A DNA stretch of 64,000 bases from Dethiosulfovibrio russensis. GTDB lineage: Bacteria; Synergistota; Synergistia; Synergistales; Dethiosulfovibrionaceae. Positions 7,990 to 16,914 of this stretch are shown piece by piece (the first letter of the stretch is position 1; every line of letters begins with the position of its first letter). A model generated the notes under the pieces. It did no database searches. It had not been told where the DNA came from and saw nothing but the letters and a program-made list of their open reading frames with translations. The stretch covers positions 1 through 64,000 of the forward strand of contig NZ_JAKGUG010000008.1 in NCBI RefSeq assembly GCF_021568855.1, written 5' to 3'. A program made the translations under genes and the position numbers.

Positions 7990-10900
7990 CTGGCTGTCTT
8001 GCCCCTTTCGGTAGTCTGTCCGGGAAGCCGTCCGGAGGCTGCCATCCTGCGTCCTCTGACGATCGCGCCCGCTCTGGAGAAAGCTCTCTTCACCCGGTCC
8101 GTCATGTCGTCGACGATCAGGTATATCACCGGGATGACCACCAGAGTCAGGAGGGTGGCGGTGAACAGGCCTCCTATGACCGTTATGGACATAGGCTGTC
8201 TGATCTCGCCTCCTTCGCTGAGTCCCAGTGCTATCGGAAGCATTCCGACCATGGTGGAGCAGGTGGTCATGAGTATCGGCCTCAGCCTCAGAGGTGCGGC
8301 TTTCATTATGGCCGATATTTTGTCCATGCCCTGTTCCCTCTGTTGGTTGGTGAAGTCGACCAGGAGAATGGCGTTATTCACCACTATCCCCACCAGCAGA
8401 ATTATTCCCATGAAGCTCATCACGCTGAGCCTTACTCCGGCTAACAGTAGAAGACCGAAGGCACCGGCGGTCATCAGGGGCAATGCGAACATGATGGTGA
8501 GGGGGTGCATGAAGGACTCGAACTGTATCGCCATCACCATGTAGACCAGAAGTATAGCGAATGCCAGGGCGGTCGTGAGAGACGCGAAGCTCTCCCTCAT
8601 GTTCTCCGTGTCCCCTGCGGGGGACATGGTGACGGAGCCGTCCGAAGGGGCGTAGCGGTCGAAGATCTCCTCGAGCTGTACGATCCCCTCGCCGGGGGAT
8701 ATGCCGTCGGTGTTGGCCCCTATCTCCAGCGATCTCTGTCTGTTGTGTCTCTTTATTACGTTGGGAGCCATCTCTATCCTGGGGGTGACCAGGCCGGGAA
8801 GCCTCACGAGCTCGCCGTCTCCTCCCCGAACCGCTATGTCCGAGATCTTCTCCGGTGCGTCTCGATCCTCCGCTCCGGCTCTGAGCCTTATGTCGTAGCG
8901 GTATCCCCCCTCTTTGAAGCTACCGGAATTGGTTCCTCCGAAATAGGTCTTTATCTCCGTCGACAGGTCTCTCATGCTGATCCCCAGGTCGTCGGCGAGG
9001 TTTCTGTCTATATCCAGGTTTATCCTGGGTTTGTTCATCCTGAGGTCGGTGGTTATGTCCACCAGGCCGACGCTCTTTTGCTCCAGCTCGGCTTTCATTG
9101 CCTCTCCTATCTCTGCCAGCTCCTCGGTGCTGTCTCCCTGAAGGACCAGCGATATGTCCGATCCTCCCCAACGTCCCAGAGTGATGTCCACGTCTCGATA
9201 GACCGCCAGTTTCTTGCGGTATTCCCCCATTATCACGTAGAAGGGAGGCCGTTCGTCTCTCGGCACCAGCTCAACGGTTATCGTCCCTTTGTAGACCTCG
9301 CCGCCCTGTCCCGATCCCACAGTGCCGTAGGTGTAGATCACTCTGGGGTCCTGACGGACCAAGTTACCCAGTTCCAGGAGAAAGTCCTCAGTCTGTTGCA
9401 GAGATGCCTCGGCGGAAAGCTCGAAGTTTATCTTGAATCGTCCCCTGTCCTCGTTGGGGAAGAACTCCGAGCCCAATTGAGCGGCCATCCAGAGTCCGGA
9501 AGCGAATATGGCCACCGCCGCTATCAGGGTTATCAATCTATGTCTTACGGCTGCTCCGAGCAAGCCGGTGTAGAGTCGCTCCAATGCCAGGAACGGAGCT
9601 TCCATGGCTCTGGTGAGGGCCGATTCGGTCTGTCGTCCCAGAATTCTGGAGCAGAGGAACGGAGTCAGAGTAAGGGACAGTATCAGAGATATAAGTATGG
9701 TCATGGCTACGGTTATTCCGAAGGCGTAGAAGAATCGCCCTATTATGCCGCTCATGAAGGCCACCGGCAGGAACACCGCCATGGTGGTCGCGGCTCCGGC
9801 CAAGACGGAGAATCCCACCTCGGATCCTCCGTCGGCGGAGGATCTCATGGCGGTCTTGCCCATCTCCCTGTGACGGTGGATGTTCTCCATCACGACTGTG
9901 GTGCTGTCGACCACCATCCCCACAGCCAGGGAGAGCCCCAGCATGGTCATGTTGTTTATGGTCACGCCGAGGCCGTCGAGGACGATCAGTGTTCCTATGA
10001 GGCATACCGGTATGGTTATGACCGCCACGAAGGTGGCCCTTATGGTACGGAGGAAGAGGAACATTATGATCGAGGTCATCATGATTCCCATGATTATGTC
10101 CCCTCTGACGCCGTTCATGGATCTTATGATGAACCGAGACGTGTCCTGGACGATCTTCAGCGATATCCCCTTCGGAGCGGTGGCGTTCAGCTTCTCCACC
10201 ATTGCCTTTACGTCCTTGGCCAGGGCGACCTCGTTGGTTCCCCTCTGCTTACGGATCTGTATGAGTATGGTCTGCTGTCCGTCGTATGTGGCTATGCTTC
10301 GTCGGTCCTCGAAGCCGTCCTCCACCCGGGCGACGTCCTTCAGCCTCACCAGTGCGCCGTTTTTTCGGGCCACCGCCATCTGGCTCAGCGCCTCTATGGA
10401 GCCGTATTCTCCGGCCAGCCTGATGCCGAACTCCTGGCTTTCCGACTCTATCCTTCCGGCGGGGAGCTCGACGTGTTTCTCGTTGATGGCGTTTTTGACG
10501 TCCGTGGCGGTCAAGCCCCTCGCCTGTAGGGCTATGGGGTCCAGCCAGATCCTTATCTCCCTCTCCCTGAGTCCGACCGCCTGGGCGTTGCCGACTCCCT
10601 TCACCGTCTGGAGCCTCTGCCTCGCGATCTTGTCCACGTAGGTGGAGGTGGATCTCATGTCGGCTGTGCTGTTGACCGCTATGGTCATGACGGCCATGTC
10701 GTCGAAGCTGAACTTGTCGACCACCGGGTCGTCTGCCTCGTCGGGCAGACTTCCTCTGGCCAGGTTCACCTTGGCCCTGACGTCCGATGCGGCTACGTCG
10801 ACGTCCTTATCCAGCTGGAACTCTATGGCTATTACCGATCTTCCCTCGTAGCTGCTGGAGTCGATGTTTTTTATACCGTCTATGGTATTGATCTGCTCTT

Positions 10901-11105
10901 CCAGTACGTCTGTTATGTCGTTGTCCACCACCGCCGGGCTGGCTCCCTCCATGGTAGTCTGAACCATTACGTAGGGCAGATCCACGTTGGGCATCCGTTC
11001 CATCCCCATGTTGGCGAAGGCGTATATCCCGAACACTATCAGGGCGGTGGTCAGTATGACCACCGTGACCGGTCTTTTAAGGGCTGTCTCTATGAGTTTT
11101 CTCAT
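7986..11105 (-). CDS. RND efflux transporter, HAE1 (AcrB-like) family
   Basis: A 1039-residue inner-membrane proton-driven drug/lipophile exporter with the usual arrangement of TM1, a large periplasmic loop, TM2-7, a second loop and TM8-12. It opens with MRKLIETALKRPVTVVIL and has VDLPYVMVQTTMEGASP, the proton-relay segment GMVVDSTTVVMENI in TM4, and SFMGIILLVGIVVNNAILLVDF in the C-terminal half. The TM4 pair that is Asp-Asp in AcrB is Asp-Ser here, as in several HAE1 members. I start it at the ATG at 11105, preceded by GAGGAGA, not at 11153. It is the first gene of the efflux operon with a good promoter at 11181-11209. Substrate cannot be told. Confidence 0.95.
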   Translation of the reverse strand: MRKLIETALKRPVTVVILTTALIVFGIYAFANMGMERMPNVDLPYVMVQTTMEGASPAVVDNDITDVLEEQINTIDGIKNIDSSSYEGRSVIAIEFQLDKDVDVAASDVRAKVNLARGSLPDEADDPVVDKFSFDDMAVMTIAVNSTADMRSTSTYVDKIARQRLQTVKGVGNAQAVGLREREIRIWLDPIALQARGLTATDVKNAINEKHVELPAGRIESESQEFGIRLAGEYGSIEALSQMAVARKNGALVRLKDVARVEDGFEDRRSIATYDGQQTILIQIRKQRGTNEVALAKDVKAMVEKLNATAPKGISLKIVQDTSRFIIRSMNGVRGDIIMGIMMTSIIMFLFLRTIRATFVAVITIPVCLIGTLIVLDGLGVTINNMTMLGLSLAVGMVVDSTTVVMENIHRHREMGKTAMRSSADGGSEVGFSVLAGAATTMAVFLPVAFMSGIIGRFFYAFGITVAMTILISLILSLTLTPFLCSRILGRQTESALTRAMEAPFLALERLYTGLLGAAVRHRLITLIAAVAIFASGLWMAAQLGSEFFPNEDRGRFKINFELSAEASLQQTEDFLLELGNLVRQDPRVIYTYGTVGSGQGGEVYKGTITVELVPRDERPPFYVIMGEYRKKLAVYRDVDITLGRWGGSDISLVLQGDSTEELAEIGEAMKAELEQKSVGLVDITTDLRMNKPRINLDIDRNLADDLGISMRDLSTEIKTYFGGTNSGSFKEGGYRYDIRLRAGAEDRDAPEKISDIAVRGGDGELVRLPGLVTPRIEMAPNVIKRHNRQRSLEIGANTDGISPGEGIVQLEEIFDRYAPSDGSVTMSPAGDTENMRESFASLTTALAFAILLVYMVMAIQFESFMHPLTIMFALPLMTAGAFGLLLLAGVRLSVMSFMGIILLVGIVVNNAILLVDFTNQQREQGMDKISAIMKAAPLRLRPILMTTCSTMVGMLPIALGLSEGGEIRQPMSITVIGGLFTATLLTLVVIPVIYLIVDDMTDRVKRAFSRAGAIVRGRRMAASGRLPGQTTERGKTAR

Positions 11106-11160
11106 GGGATCTTCTCCTCTATCTTTCTGGGGAGTTCCGGCACGGTCTCCCACGTTTATT

Positions 11161-11209
11161 TTAACTCGTTAACGGAGGTCATTTTATGGATTCTACGGGG
11201 CTAAGTCAA
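11161..11209 (-). promoter_or_regulatory. Sigma-70 promoter and candidate operator of the RND efflux operon
   Basis: On the minus strand TTGACT (11204-11209), a 17-bp spacer and TAAAAT (11181-11186) form a near-consensus promoter. The perfect 12-bp palindrome TTAACTCGTTAA at 11161-11172 sits at about the transcription start and is a candidate repressor site. No regulator gene is adjacent, so the factor is unknown. Confidence 0.75.
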
Positions 11210-11211
11210 CG

Positions 11212-11239
11212 AAAAAAGGTCTCGCCTAGGCGAGACCTT
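11212..11239 (-). terminator. Terminator of the iclR-eda-kdgK-tctCBA operon
   Basis: The perfect 24-bp palindrome at 11216-11239 (AAGGTCTCGCCTAGGCGAGA, then CCTT) is followed on the minus strand by a run of T (11217-11212). It lies 30 bases after the tctA stop: a canonical intrinsic terminator. Confidence 0.9.
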
Positions 11240-11269
11240 CCGATTATATAGCCTTGGGGGCCCTTTATG

Positions 11270-12748
11270 TCAGATGTTTCGTTCTTTTTTTGCCCTCATC
11301 CAGGAGGAGAAGAGGGAGATCGCCGCAAGGGCCAGGAACACCACAGTTATCGGTCTCGTCCAGAGAAAATCGTAATGGCCCTGATACATGAGCACCGCTC
11401 TTCGGAGGTTGCTCTCCGCCATGGGGCCGAGTATGACCGCCAGAATGACCGGCGAGGCCGGCATCTCGACCTTCTGCATCAGATAGCCTATTACCCCGAA
11501 CCCCAGGGCCACCCATACGTCGAAGACGCTGTTGTTCATCGAGTAGGCTCCCACCACCGAGAGGGTTATGACCACCGGTATGATGACCCTCTTTGGTATC
11601 TCCACGACCCTGCAGAAGAGCCTCACCCCGAGCAATCCCAGCATGAGCATCAGTATGTTGCCCACCAGCATGGAGGCGAACAGTCCGTATATGACGTCGG
11701 CGTTCTGGGTGAAGAGCAGAGGACCAGGCTGTAGTCCCTGTATTATCAGAGCTCCCAGCATTATGGCGGCCACCGCGTCTCCCGGTACTCCCAATGTGAG
11801 CAGCGGCACCAGAGCCCCTCCGGTCACCCCGTTGTTGCCCGCCTCCGGGGCGGCTATGCCCTCCATACACCCGGTCCCGAAGGCCTTAGGGTTCTTGGAG
11901 GATCTCCTGGCCTCGTTGTAGGTCACGAAGGCGGCTATATCGGCACCCGCTCCCGGGATAGATCCTATGATCGTTCCCATCAAGGCGGACTTCAGCATCG
12001 TCGGTAGAAGGCCGATGGTTTCCTTTAGAGACACGATCCCTCTCTTGAAATCCGTGTCTATCTTGCTTCCTACCCGGAAGTTTTCCATCTGTACGAAGGC
12101 CTCCGAAAGGGCGAACAGGCCTATGAGTACCGGAATGATGGAGAAGCCGTTGTAGAGGTGCATCTGGTTGAAGGTGAATCTGGGATAGCTCGTTACGGGG
12201 TCCAGCCCCACCGTGGCGACCAGCAGCCCCAACATCCCGGCGAGGAGCCCCTTTATGGGGTGTTTTCCAGAGATGGACGCTATTATGGACAATCCGAACA
12301 CCGCCAGGGCGAAGTATTCGGGGGCGCCGAACCTGAGGGCGAACTTGGCCAGCACCGGCGAGAACGATATGAGCATGATCGTGCTCACCATGCCTCCTAC
12401 GAAGGAGGCTATTGCGGATATGCTCAGGGCCTTTGCCGCCTCTCCCCGGCTGGCCATCTGATGTCCGTCCAGAACGGTGGCCGCCGCGGCGGGGGTGCCG
12501 GGGGTCTTCAGGAGGATCGCCGATATCGATCCGCCGTAGATGGCCCCTATGTATATGCCGACGAGAAGGACCAGCGCCCTGGTGGACTCCATCCCGAAGG
12601 TCAGAGGAAGCAGCACCGCCACTCCCATCGTGGCGGTAAGTCCCGGCAGAGATCCTATGGCGATGCCGCCCATCACCCCGAAGAAGAGGAAGGGGAAGAC
12701 CTGGGGCGACAGGGCGGTTCCCAATCCCTGTACGAGGAGATCTATCAT
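11270..12748 (-). CDS. tctA: Tripartite tricarboxylate transporter (TTT) large permease TctA
   Basis: A 492-residue integral membrane protein of the TctA family, the 12-TM subunit that couples periplasmic binding-protein-dependent uptake to an ion gradient. Family signatures are visible: GSLPGLTATMGVAVLLPLTF near the N terminus, GAIYGGSISAILLKTPGTPAAAATVLDG, GSIPGAGADIAAFVTYNEARRSSK, and GIAAPEAGNNGVTGGALVPLLTLGVPG in the middle. It is translated 18 bases after tctB and ends the operon. TctC dictates the substrate, and the operon context (KDG kinase and KDPG aldolase) suggests a sugar acid rather than citrate; that is inference. Confidence 0.95.
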   Translation of the reverse strand: MIDLLVQGLGTALSPQVFPFLFFGVMGGIAIGSLPGLTATMGVAVLLPLTFGMESTRALVLLVGIYIGAIYGGSISAILLKTPGTPAAAATVLDGHQMASRGEAAKALSISAIASFVGGMVSTIMLISFSPVLAKFALRFGAPEYFALAVFGLSIIASISGKHPIKGLLAGMLGLLVATVGLDPVTSYPRFTFNQMHLYNGFSIIPVLIGLFALSEAFVQMENFRVGSKIDTDFKRGIVSLKETIGLLPTMLKSALMGTIIGSIPGAGADIAAFVTYNEARRSSKNPKAFGTGCMEGIAAPEAGNNGVTGGALVPLLTLGVPGDAVAAIMLGALIIQGLQPGPLLFTQNADVIYGLFASMLVGNILMLMLGLLGVRLFCRVVEIPKRVIIPVVITLSVVGAYSMNNSVFDVWVALGFGVIGYLMQKVEMPASPVILAVILGPMAESNLRRAVLMYQGHYDFLWTRPITVVFLALAAISLFSSWMRAKKERNI

Positions 12749-12766
12749 AGTTCTACGCCTCCCTTT

Positions 12767-13228
12767 CTAGAGGAAGAATATCCCCTCCGGGAGGGGCACG
12801 GTCAGAAGTTTATAGAAAACCCAGTAGATGATCAGAGTAGCCGCAGTCGGCAGGATCAACAGCAAGGGTATCTTTTTCACTCCGAAGGTCAAAAGTATGG
12901 CTACGTTCAGAATAACTGTGGATATTATGAAGCCTAAGGGTTCGAGAGCCCAGGAATAGGCTCCAACTACAACGGCACCGACCATGGGGCGAAGGATCCC
13001 GGGACCGAACATCGGTTCTCCGTCTTCCTCCTCGGTCAGAGCTTTTCTCGATCCCCATAGAAGGGAAATGGCCATGGCTACCATAGCTACGGCTACCATT
13101 CTCGGAAAGAAGGTGGCCCCCAGGTAGTTGTCCGTTATGAGGGTCTGGTCGAACAAGGTCGTCTGGTACAGTGCGGCCCCTCCCAGCGCCATGAAGACCA
13201 GGGCGGTGACTGCATCGGCTCTTCTCAT
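12767..13228 (-). CDS. tctB: TTT transporter small membrane subunit TctB
   Basis: A 153-residue, four-helix membrane protein of the TctB family (MRRADAVTALVFMALGGAALYQTTLF as first helix, then ATFFPRMVAVAMVAMAISLLW, and two C-terminal helices from GAVVVGAYSWALEPLGFIIS). The small subunit is poorly conserved; identity rests on size, topology and position between tctC and tctA. The ATG at 13228 has GGAGG eight bases upstream, so it is preferred over a TTG at 13243 that would overlap that site. Confidence 0.88.
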   Translation of the reverse strand: MRRADAVTALVFMALGGAALYQTTLFDQTLITDNYLGATFFPRMVAVAMVAMAISLLWGSRKALTEEEDGEPMFGPGILRPMVGAVVVGAYSWALEPLGFIISTVILNVAILLTFGVKKIPLLLILPTAATLIIYWVFYKLLTVPLPEGIFFL

Positions 13229-13248
13229 GTGGAATACCTCCAAAAGAT

Positions 13249-13274
13249 CCGGGGCACCTTTAAAGGTGCCCCGG
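13249..13274 (-). promoter_or_regulatory. Intercistronic stem-loop between tctC and tctB
   Basis: A perfect 26-bp palindrome (CCGGGGCACCTTT and its complement) lies 11 bases after the tctC stop and just upstream of the tctB ribosome site. There is only a short TCTTTT after it on the minus strand, so partial termination or 3'-end protection of tctC mRNA is likelier than full termination. Confidence 0.75.
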
Positions 13275-13285
13275 AATATAGGGGC

Positions 13286-14236
13286 CTACTTGCCCTGCTG
13301 CTTTTTGACGGCCTCGACTATCGCCGTGAGGCCCTCCACGTCTTTATCCATGAAAGAGGTGAAGTCCTTCGAGTCCATGTAACGGATGCCCAGCTTTCTC
13401 TTGTCCATGAATTCCTGGAACTCGGGGTCCGCTACAGCCTTGGCGAAGGCATCCTCGAGGGTCGACTTGACATCCTCGGGGGTTCCCTTGGGCACAGCCA
13501 GGCCTCTCCACGTGCCTGTCACTATGGGGTATCCCAGCTCGGTCATGGTAGGAACCTCGGGCAGGCCTGCGAGCCTGGCGTCGGAGCAGACTCCCAGGGC
13601 CTTGAGCTGTTTTGCCTGTATCTGGGAGATGGCCTCTCCGGGGTTGACCATGGTGAAGTCCACGTGGCCGCCCATGACGGCGGGGATGGCCTCGGCCGCT
13701 CCGTTATAGGGGATCTGGTTGAAGGTAACGTTCTGGTTGAGCTCCAGTGCCAGGAGGTAGAAGTTCGGCTTCGCCGTGCTGGCGAACTTGACGCTGCCCG
13801 AGTCGGCCTTGGCCGACTCGATCAGTTTCTCGACGGACTGGAACTCCGAGTCCGGACGGACCAGGACGATGGCTGGGTCCTCGTTGACCAGAGCTATGGC
13901 GTCGAAGTCGGAGGGCTTCACCTGGGCCAGGCCCATCTGGAAGAGCCAGGCTATCTCTCTGGTGACCATGGTGACTGTGTATCCGTCCTTCTTGGACATG
14001 GCTCCCTCGGTCATGCCCACGGCACCGCTGCCTCCGGTCTTGTTGATTATGACCACAGGCTGTCCCAGGTACTTTTCGGCTACGCTGGCCAGAGAGCGGG
14101 CTACTGCGTCGGTGCCCCCTCCGGCGGAGAAGGGGACGATGAGCTTGACGTTCTTGGCGGGGAAATCCGCCGCCATGGCACCGGTGGCTGCGAGGACCAC
14201 GGTCAAAGCTACTAGAAGCGACAACAGACGTTTCAT
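13286..14236 (-). CDS. tctC: TTT transporter periplasmic binding protein TctC (Bug family)
   Basis: A 316-residue exported receptor of the Bug/TctC family. Signal peptide MKRLLSLLVALTVVLAATGA is followed by FPAKNVKLIVPFSAGGGTDAVARSLA, the classic ligand-loop start, then NKTGGSGAVGMTEGA, and the second loop GGHVDFTMVNPGEA. Its N-terminal domain binds the carboxylate through main-chain contacts in Bug proteins generally. GGGAGG lies upstream of the ATG. It follows the KDG kinase gene by 69 bases and precedes an intercistronic hairpin, consistent with higher expression than the permease. Substrate is inferred to be a sugar acid from the neighbours. Confidence 0.94.
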   Translation of the reverse strand: MKRLLSLLVALTVVLAATGAMAADFPAKNVKLIVPFSAGGGTDAVARSLASVAEKYLGQPVVIINKTGGSGAVGMTEGAMSKKDGYTVTMVTREIAWLFQMGLAQVKPSDFDAIALVNEDPAIVLVRPDSEFQSVEKLIESAKADSGSVKFASTAKPNFYLLALELNQNVTFNQIPYNGAAEAIPAVMGGHVDFTMVNPGEAISQIQAKQLKALGVCSDARLAGLPEVPTMTELGYPIVTGTWRGLAVPKGTPEDVKSTLEDAFAKAVADPEFQEFMDKRKLGIRYMDSKDFTSFMDKDVEGLTAIVEAVKKQQGK

Positions 14237-14305
14237 TTTTTTGTTCCTCCCTTATGTGATTTATTCGTATTGCCTATCCCGATCGAGTCGGGTAACGGCC
14301 TCGGT

Positions 14306-15337
14306 CTATCTCTGGACCCTTCCGGAGCCGTCCCCTCCCATAAGGGTGAGGACGTCCTCTCGGGAGACCAGGTTGAAGTCGCCGTATACCGTGTGTTTCA
14401 GTGCCGAGGCGGCTACGGCGAACTCCAGCGCGTCCGATCGGCTCTCGAAGGATCTCATTCCGTGGATCAGACCGGCCCCGAAAGAGTCTCCTCCTCCGAT
14501 GCGGTCCACTATGGGGGTTATGTCGTACCGTCGGCTGAAGACGGTGTCCTCTCCTCTGGTGGCCAGCATGGCGGACCATCCGTTGTGGTCGGCGCTGTGG
14601 CTTTCCCTAAGAGTCACGGCCAGGCTCTTCATGTTCGGGTAGGTCTCCAGGACCTTTTCCCCCAGTTTTTCGTAGGACGACCTGTCCAGCTTTCCGGAGG
14701 TGACGTCCGAGTCCACCTGGATGCCCAGGCTCTTCTGACAGTCCTCCTCGTTGGCTATGGCTACGTCCACGTATTCGGCTATCTCCGTCATTACCTCCGT
14801 GGCGGGCTTGCCCCACTTCCAGAGTTTCTTGCGATAGTTGAGGTCGCAGGAGACGGTGATCCCCCGTCTCTTACAGGCTCGGAGAGCCTCCAGGACTAGG
14901 TCGGAGGTGCCCTCCGCCACCGCGGGTGTTATCCCCGTGGTGTGAAACCACTGGACTTCCTCAAGGACGGCGTCCCAGTCGAAGTCTCCCGGTTTTGCCC
15001 GAGCGATGGAGGAGTCGGCCCTGTCGTATACCACCTTGGAGGGGCGACAGCAGGCCCCGGTCTCGGCGTAGTATATTCCGACCCGGTCGCCGCTTCTCCT
15101 TATGAGGGAGGTGTCCACCCCGTGTCTTCTCAGCTCGGCCACGCAGGCGTCTCCGATCGGGTTGGCCGGGAGGGCGGTCACCAAGGCGACGTCTTCCCCG
15201 TAGTTCGCGAGGGAGACCGCTACGTTTCCCTCGGCTCCTCCGAAGGTCCCTACTAGGTCGGAGGTCTGAAAGAGTTTTTCCTTGCCCTTGGGGGAGAGTC
15301 TGAGCATTATCTCTCCGAACGTGACGACGGCGGCCAT
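14306..15337 (-). CDS. kdgK: PfkB-family sugar kinase, probable 2-keto-3-deoxygluconate kinase
   Basis: A 343-residue ribokinase/PfkB-family kinase. It has GEIMLRLSPKGKEKLFQT at the N terminus, the glycine-rich GTFGGAEGNVAVSLANYG, and the catalytic C-terminal signature DRIGGGDSFGAGLIHGM with the base Asp in GGGDSFGAG. KDG phosphorylation to KDPG is the expected reaction because the KDPG aldolase gene ends one base before this start. PfkB members are hard to separate by sequence alone, so the substrate rests on context. Cytoplasmic. Confidence 0.87.
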   Translation of the reverse strand: MAAVVTFGEIMLRLSPKGKEKLFQTSDLVGTFGGAEGNVAVSLANYGEDVALVTALPANPIGDACVAELRRHGVDTSLIRRSGDRVGIYYAETGACCRPSKVVYDRADSSIARAKPGDFDWDAVLEEVQWFHTTGITPAVAEGTSDLVLEALRACKRRGITVSCDLNYRKKLWKWGKPATEVMTEIAEYVDVAIANEEDCQKSLGIQVDSDVTSGKLDRSSYEKLGEKVLETYPNMKSLAVTLRESHSADHNGWSAMLATRGEDTVFSRRYDITPIVDRIGGGDSFGAGLIHGMRSFESRSDALEFAVAASALKHTVYGDFNLVSREDVLTLMGGDGSGRVQR

Positions 15338-15338
15338 C

Positions 15339-15986
15339 CTATCTGCCTCCTCTTATTTCCGCTATGCGGTCCATGATTCTACGGGCGGTCTCTGCGACCA
15401 GTTCCATGTCTCCCGATACGCCTCCTGGCTTGGTTAGGGCTCCACCCATACCTACCGCGAAGGCTCCCGCGGCGAACCATCTGTCCAGGTTATCCAGGGA
15501 AACCCCTCCGGTGGGCATTATCCTGGCGTTGGGGACGGGGCCCTTTACCGCCTTTATGAAAGACGGCCCCAGCACCTCGCCGGGAAAGGCCTTGACCACG
15601 TCGGCTCCCATCTCCAGGGCCCTTATCAGCTCCGTGACAGTGCCGACCCCGGGCATACAGGGAACGGAGTAGCGGTTGCAGATTTTCAGTACATCCTCGT
15701 TGAGGTTGGGCGCCACTATGAACTTGGCTCCGGCTAGGATGCAGGACCTTGCCGTCTCCGGGTCCAGCACCGTCCCGGCCCCCAGGAGAGGTCCGCCCTC
15801 GGAGGCCATTGTCTCGAGTATCTTGATTGCCCCTGGGACCGTCATGGTGACCTCTACCGCCGGGATACCACCGGCGTTTACCGCCTTGGCCAGGTCCATG
15901 CCCTGTATGGCGTCCTCGGCCCTTATGACCGCTACCACTCCGGCCTCTCCGATGGAACGGATTATTCCGGCCTTGTCGCTTGCCAT
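15339..15986 (-). CDS. eda: Bifunctional KDPG/KHG aldolase
   Basis: A 215-residue class I aldolase of the Eda family that splits 2-keto-3-deoxy-6-phosphogluconate into pyruvate and glyceraldehyde 3-phosphate. Visible signatures: GVVAVIRAEDAIQGMDLAKAV, GIPAVEVTMTVPGA (with the conserved Glu), LLGAGTVLDPETA, the Schiff-base Lys in AGAKFIVAPNLN, and IMPTGGVSLDNLDRWFAAGA. It is encoded between the IclR regulator (15 bases) and KDG kinase (one base), which fits the last two steps of hexuronate or gluconate breakdown. Confidence 0.94.
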   Translation of the reverse strand: MASDKAGIIRSIGEAGVVAVIRAEDAIQGMDLAKAVNAGGIPAVEVTMTVPGAIKILETMASEGGPLLGAGTVLDPETARSCILAGAKFIVAPNLNEDVLKICNRYSVPCMPGVGTVTELIRALEMGADVVKAFPGEVLGPSFIKAVKGPVPNARIMPTGGVSLDNLDRWFAAGAFAVGMGGALTKPGGVSGDMELVAETARRIMDRIAEIRGGR

Positions 15987-16001
15987 AGTCCTTATTCCTC
16001 C

Positions 16002-16769
16002 TTATTTCGACCCGTTCAGAAGGGCCGATATATCGGAGGCGGCTTCCTTTACCGCCTCTCCCAATGCGGCTACGTCGCCGTCTTCCAGCCTGTAGGCCGG
16101 TACCGATACGCTTATGGCCCCTACCGGCAGGTCTTCCTCACCTCTCAGTATGGCGGACCCCACGCAGCGTATTCCTTCCTCGTTTTCCTCGTTTTCCGAG
16201 GCGTAGCCCCTCAGCCTCGCCGAGTCGAGCATGAGGAACAGCTCTTTCTCGGATGCGACGGTCTTATCGGTCTTTGGCTCCCACGTAGCCGAGTTCAGAT
16301 AGCTTCTCAGCTCCTCCTCCGGAAGATTGGCCAGTATGGCCCTTCCCGCGGCGGTGGTGTGGAGACAGAGAGATGCCCCTACTCGGGATCTCATTCCCAC
16401 CGGATGGGGGCTCTCCATTTTGTCAACGTAGTAGGCCTGTTTGCCGTCGAAGGCAGTCAGGTGGACCGTCTCCCTGGTCCCCTCCCAGAGTCTTCTGAGC
16501 ACGGTCTGTCCCAGCTTTGGGAGGACCCATCTCGCCTTGAATGCGTCCGCCCAGGCCAACACGGCGGGGCCTATGACGTACCCTCCGTCGCTGCTCTGAA
16601 GGACCGCCTTTCCCGAGACCAATCCCTGAAGGATTCTGTGCACCGTGGCCTTGGGAAGCCCGGTGGCCTCGGCGATATCGGTTATGCCGGTTCTATCGCT
16701 GGAGCTCGACATCAGGTCCAGTATCGCAATGGCCCTGTCCAGGACCCTGATTCCGCCGTTTTCGGCCAT
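16002..16769 (-). CDS. IclR-family transcriptional regulator
   Basis: A 255-residue regulator. The N-terminal winged helix-turn-helix covers VLDRAIAILDLMSS to ATGLPKATVHRILQGLVSGK, and the C-terminal ligand domain includes ESPHPVGMRSRVGASLCLHTTAAGRAILA, as in KdgR-like members. I start at the ATG at 16769, spaced nine bases from AGGG; the in-frame ATG at 16778 is too close to that site. It is the first gene of the operon for KDPG aldolase, KDG kinase and the TctCBA transporter, and probably controls its own promoter at 16817-16845 in response to a sugar-acid intermediate (inferred). Confidence 0.92.
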   Translation of the reverse strand: MAENGGIRVLDRAIAILDLMSSSSDRTGITDIAEATGLPKATVHRILQGLVSGKAVLQSSDGGYVIGPAVLAWADAFKARWVLPKLGQTVLRRLWEGTRETVHLTAFDGKQAYYVDKMESPHPVGMRSRVGASLCLHTTAAGRAILANLPEEELRSYLNSATWEPKTDKTVASEKELFLMLDSARLRGYASENEENEEGIRCVGSAILRGEEDLPVGAISVSVPAYRLEDGDVAALGEAVKEAASDISALLNGSK

Positions 16770-16791
16770 GAATCTCATCCCTCTCGATTTG

Positions 16792-16845
16792 ATCGTAACG
16801 TTTATGGAACGATATAAGATTACCCCCGAGAGACTGTTCCGTCAA
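16792..16845 (-). promoter_or_regulatory. Promoter of the iclR operon with candidate autoregulatory operator
   Basis: On the minus strand TTGACG (16840-16845), a 17-bp spacer and TAATCT (16817-16822) make a good sigma-70 promoter. The interrupted inverted repeat ATCGT...ACGAT at 16792-16813 (22 bp) covers the predicted start site, a position suited to repression by the IclR protein encoded next. Confidence 0.72.
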
Positions 16846-16867
16846 GCGATACCCCTTTTTGCCAAAT

Positions 16868-16902
16868 GAAAAGAAACCCCGAGCTCGTCGGGGTTTCTTT
16901 TC
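16868..16902. terminator. Intrinsic terminator, usable from both strands
   Basis: A 15-bp perfect stem (GAAAAGAAACCCCGA, loop GCTCG, complement) flanked by A and T runs. It would end minus-strand transcripts coming from the flavin reductase/VOC genes after they pass through the repeat at 16915-17167. Confidence 0.82.
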
Positions 16903-16914
16903 GTAGATTCTCTT

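Noticed and set aside
8505-10529. 674-codon plus-strand open frame opposite the RND pump
   Set aside because: It is a shadow of the pump gene on the opposite strand; the translation is Ser/Gly/His-rich with no domain. Long antisense frames are frequent at this base composition.
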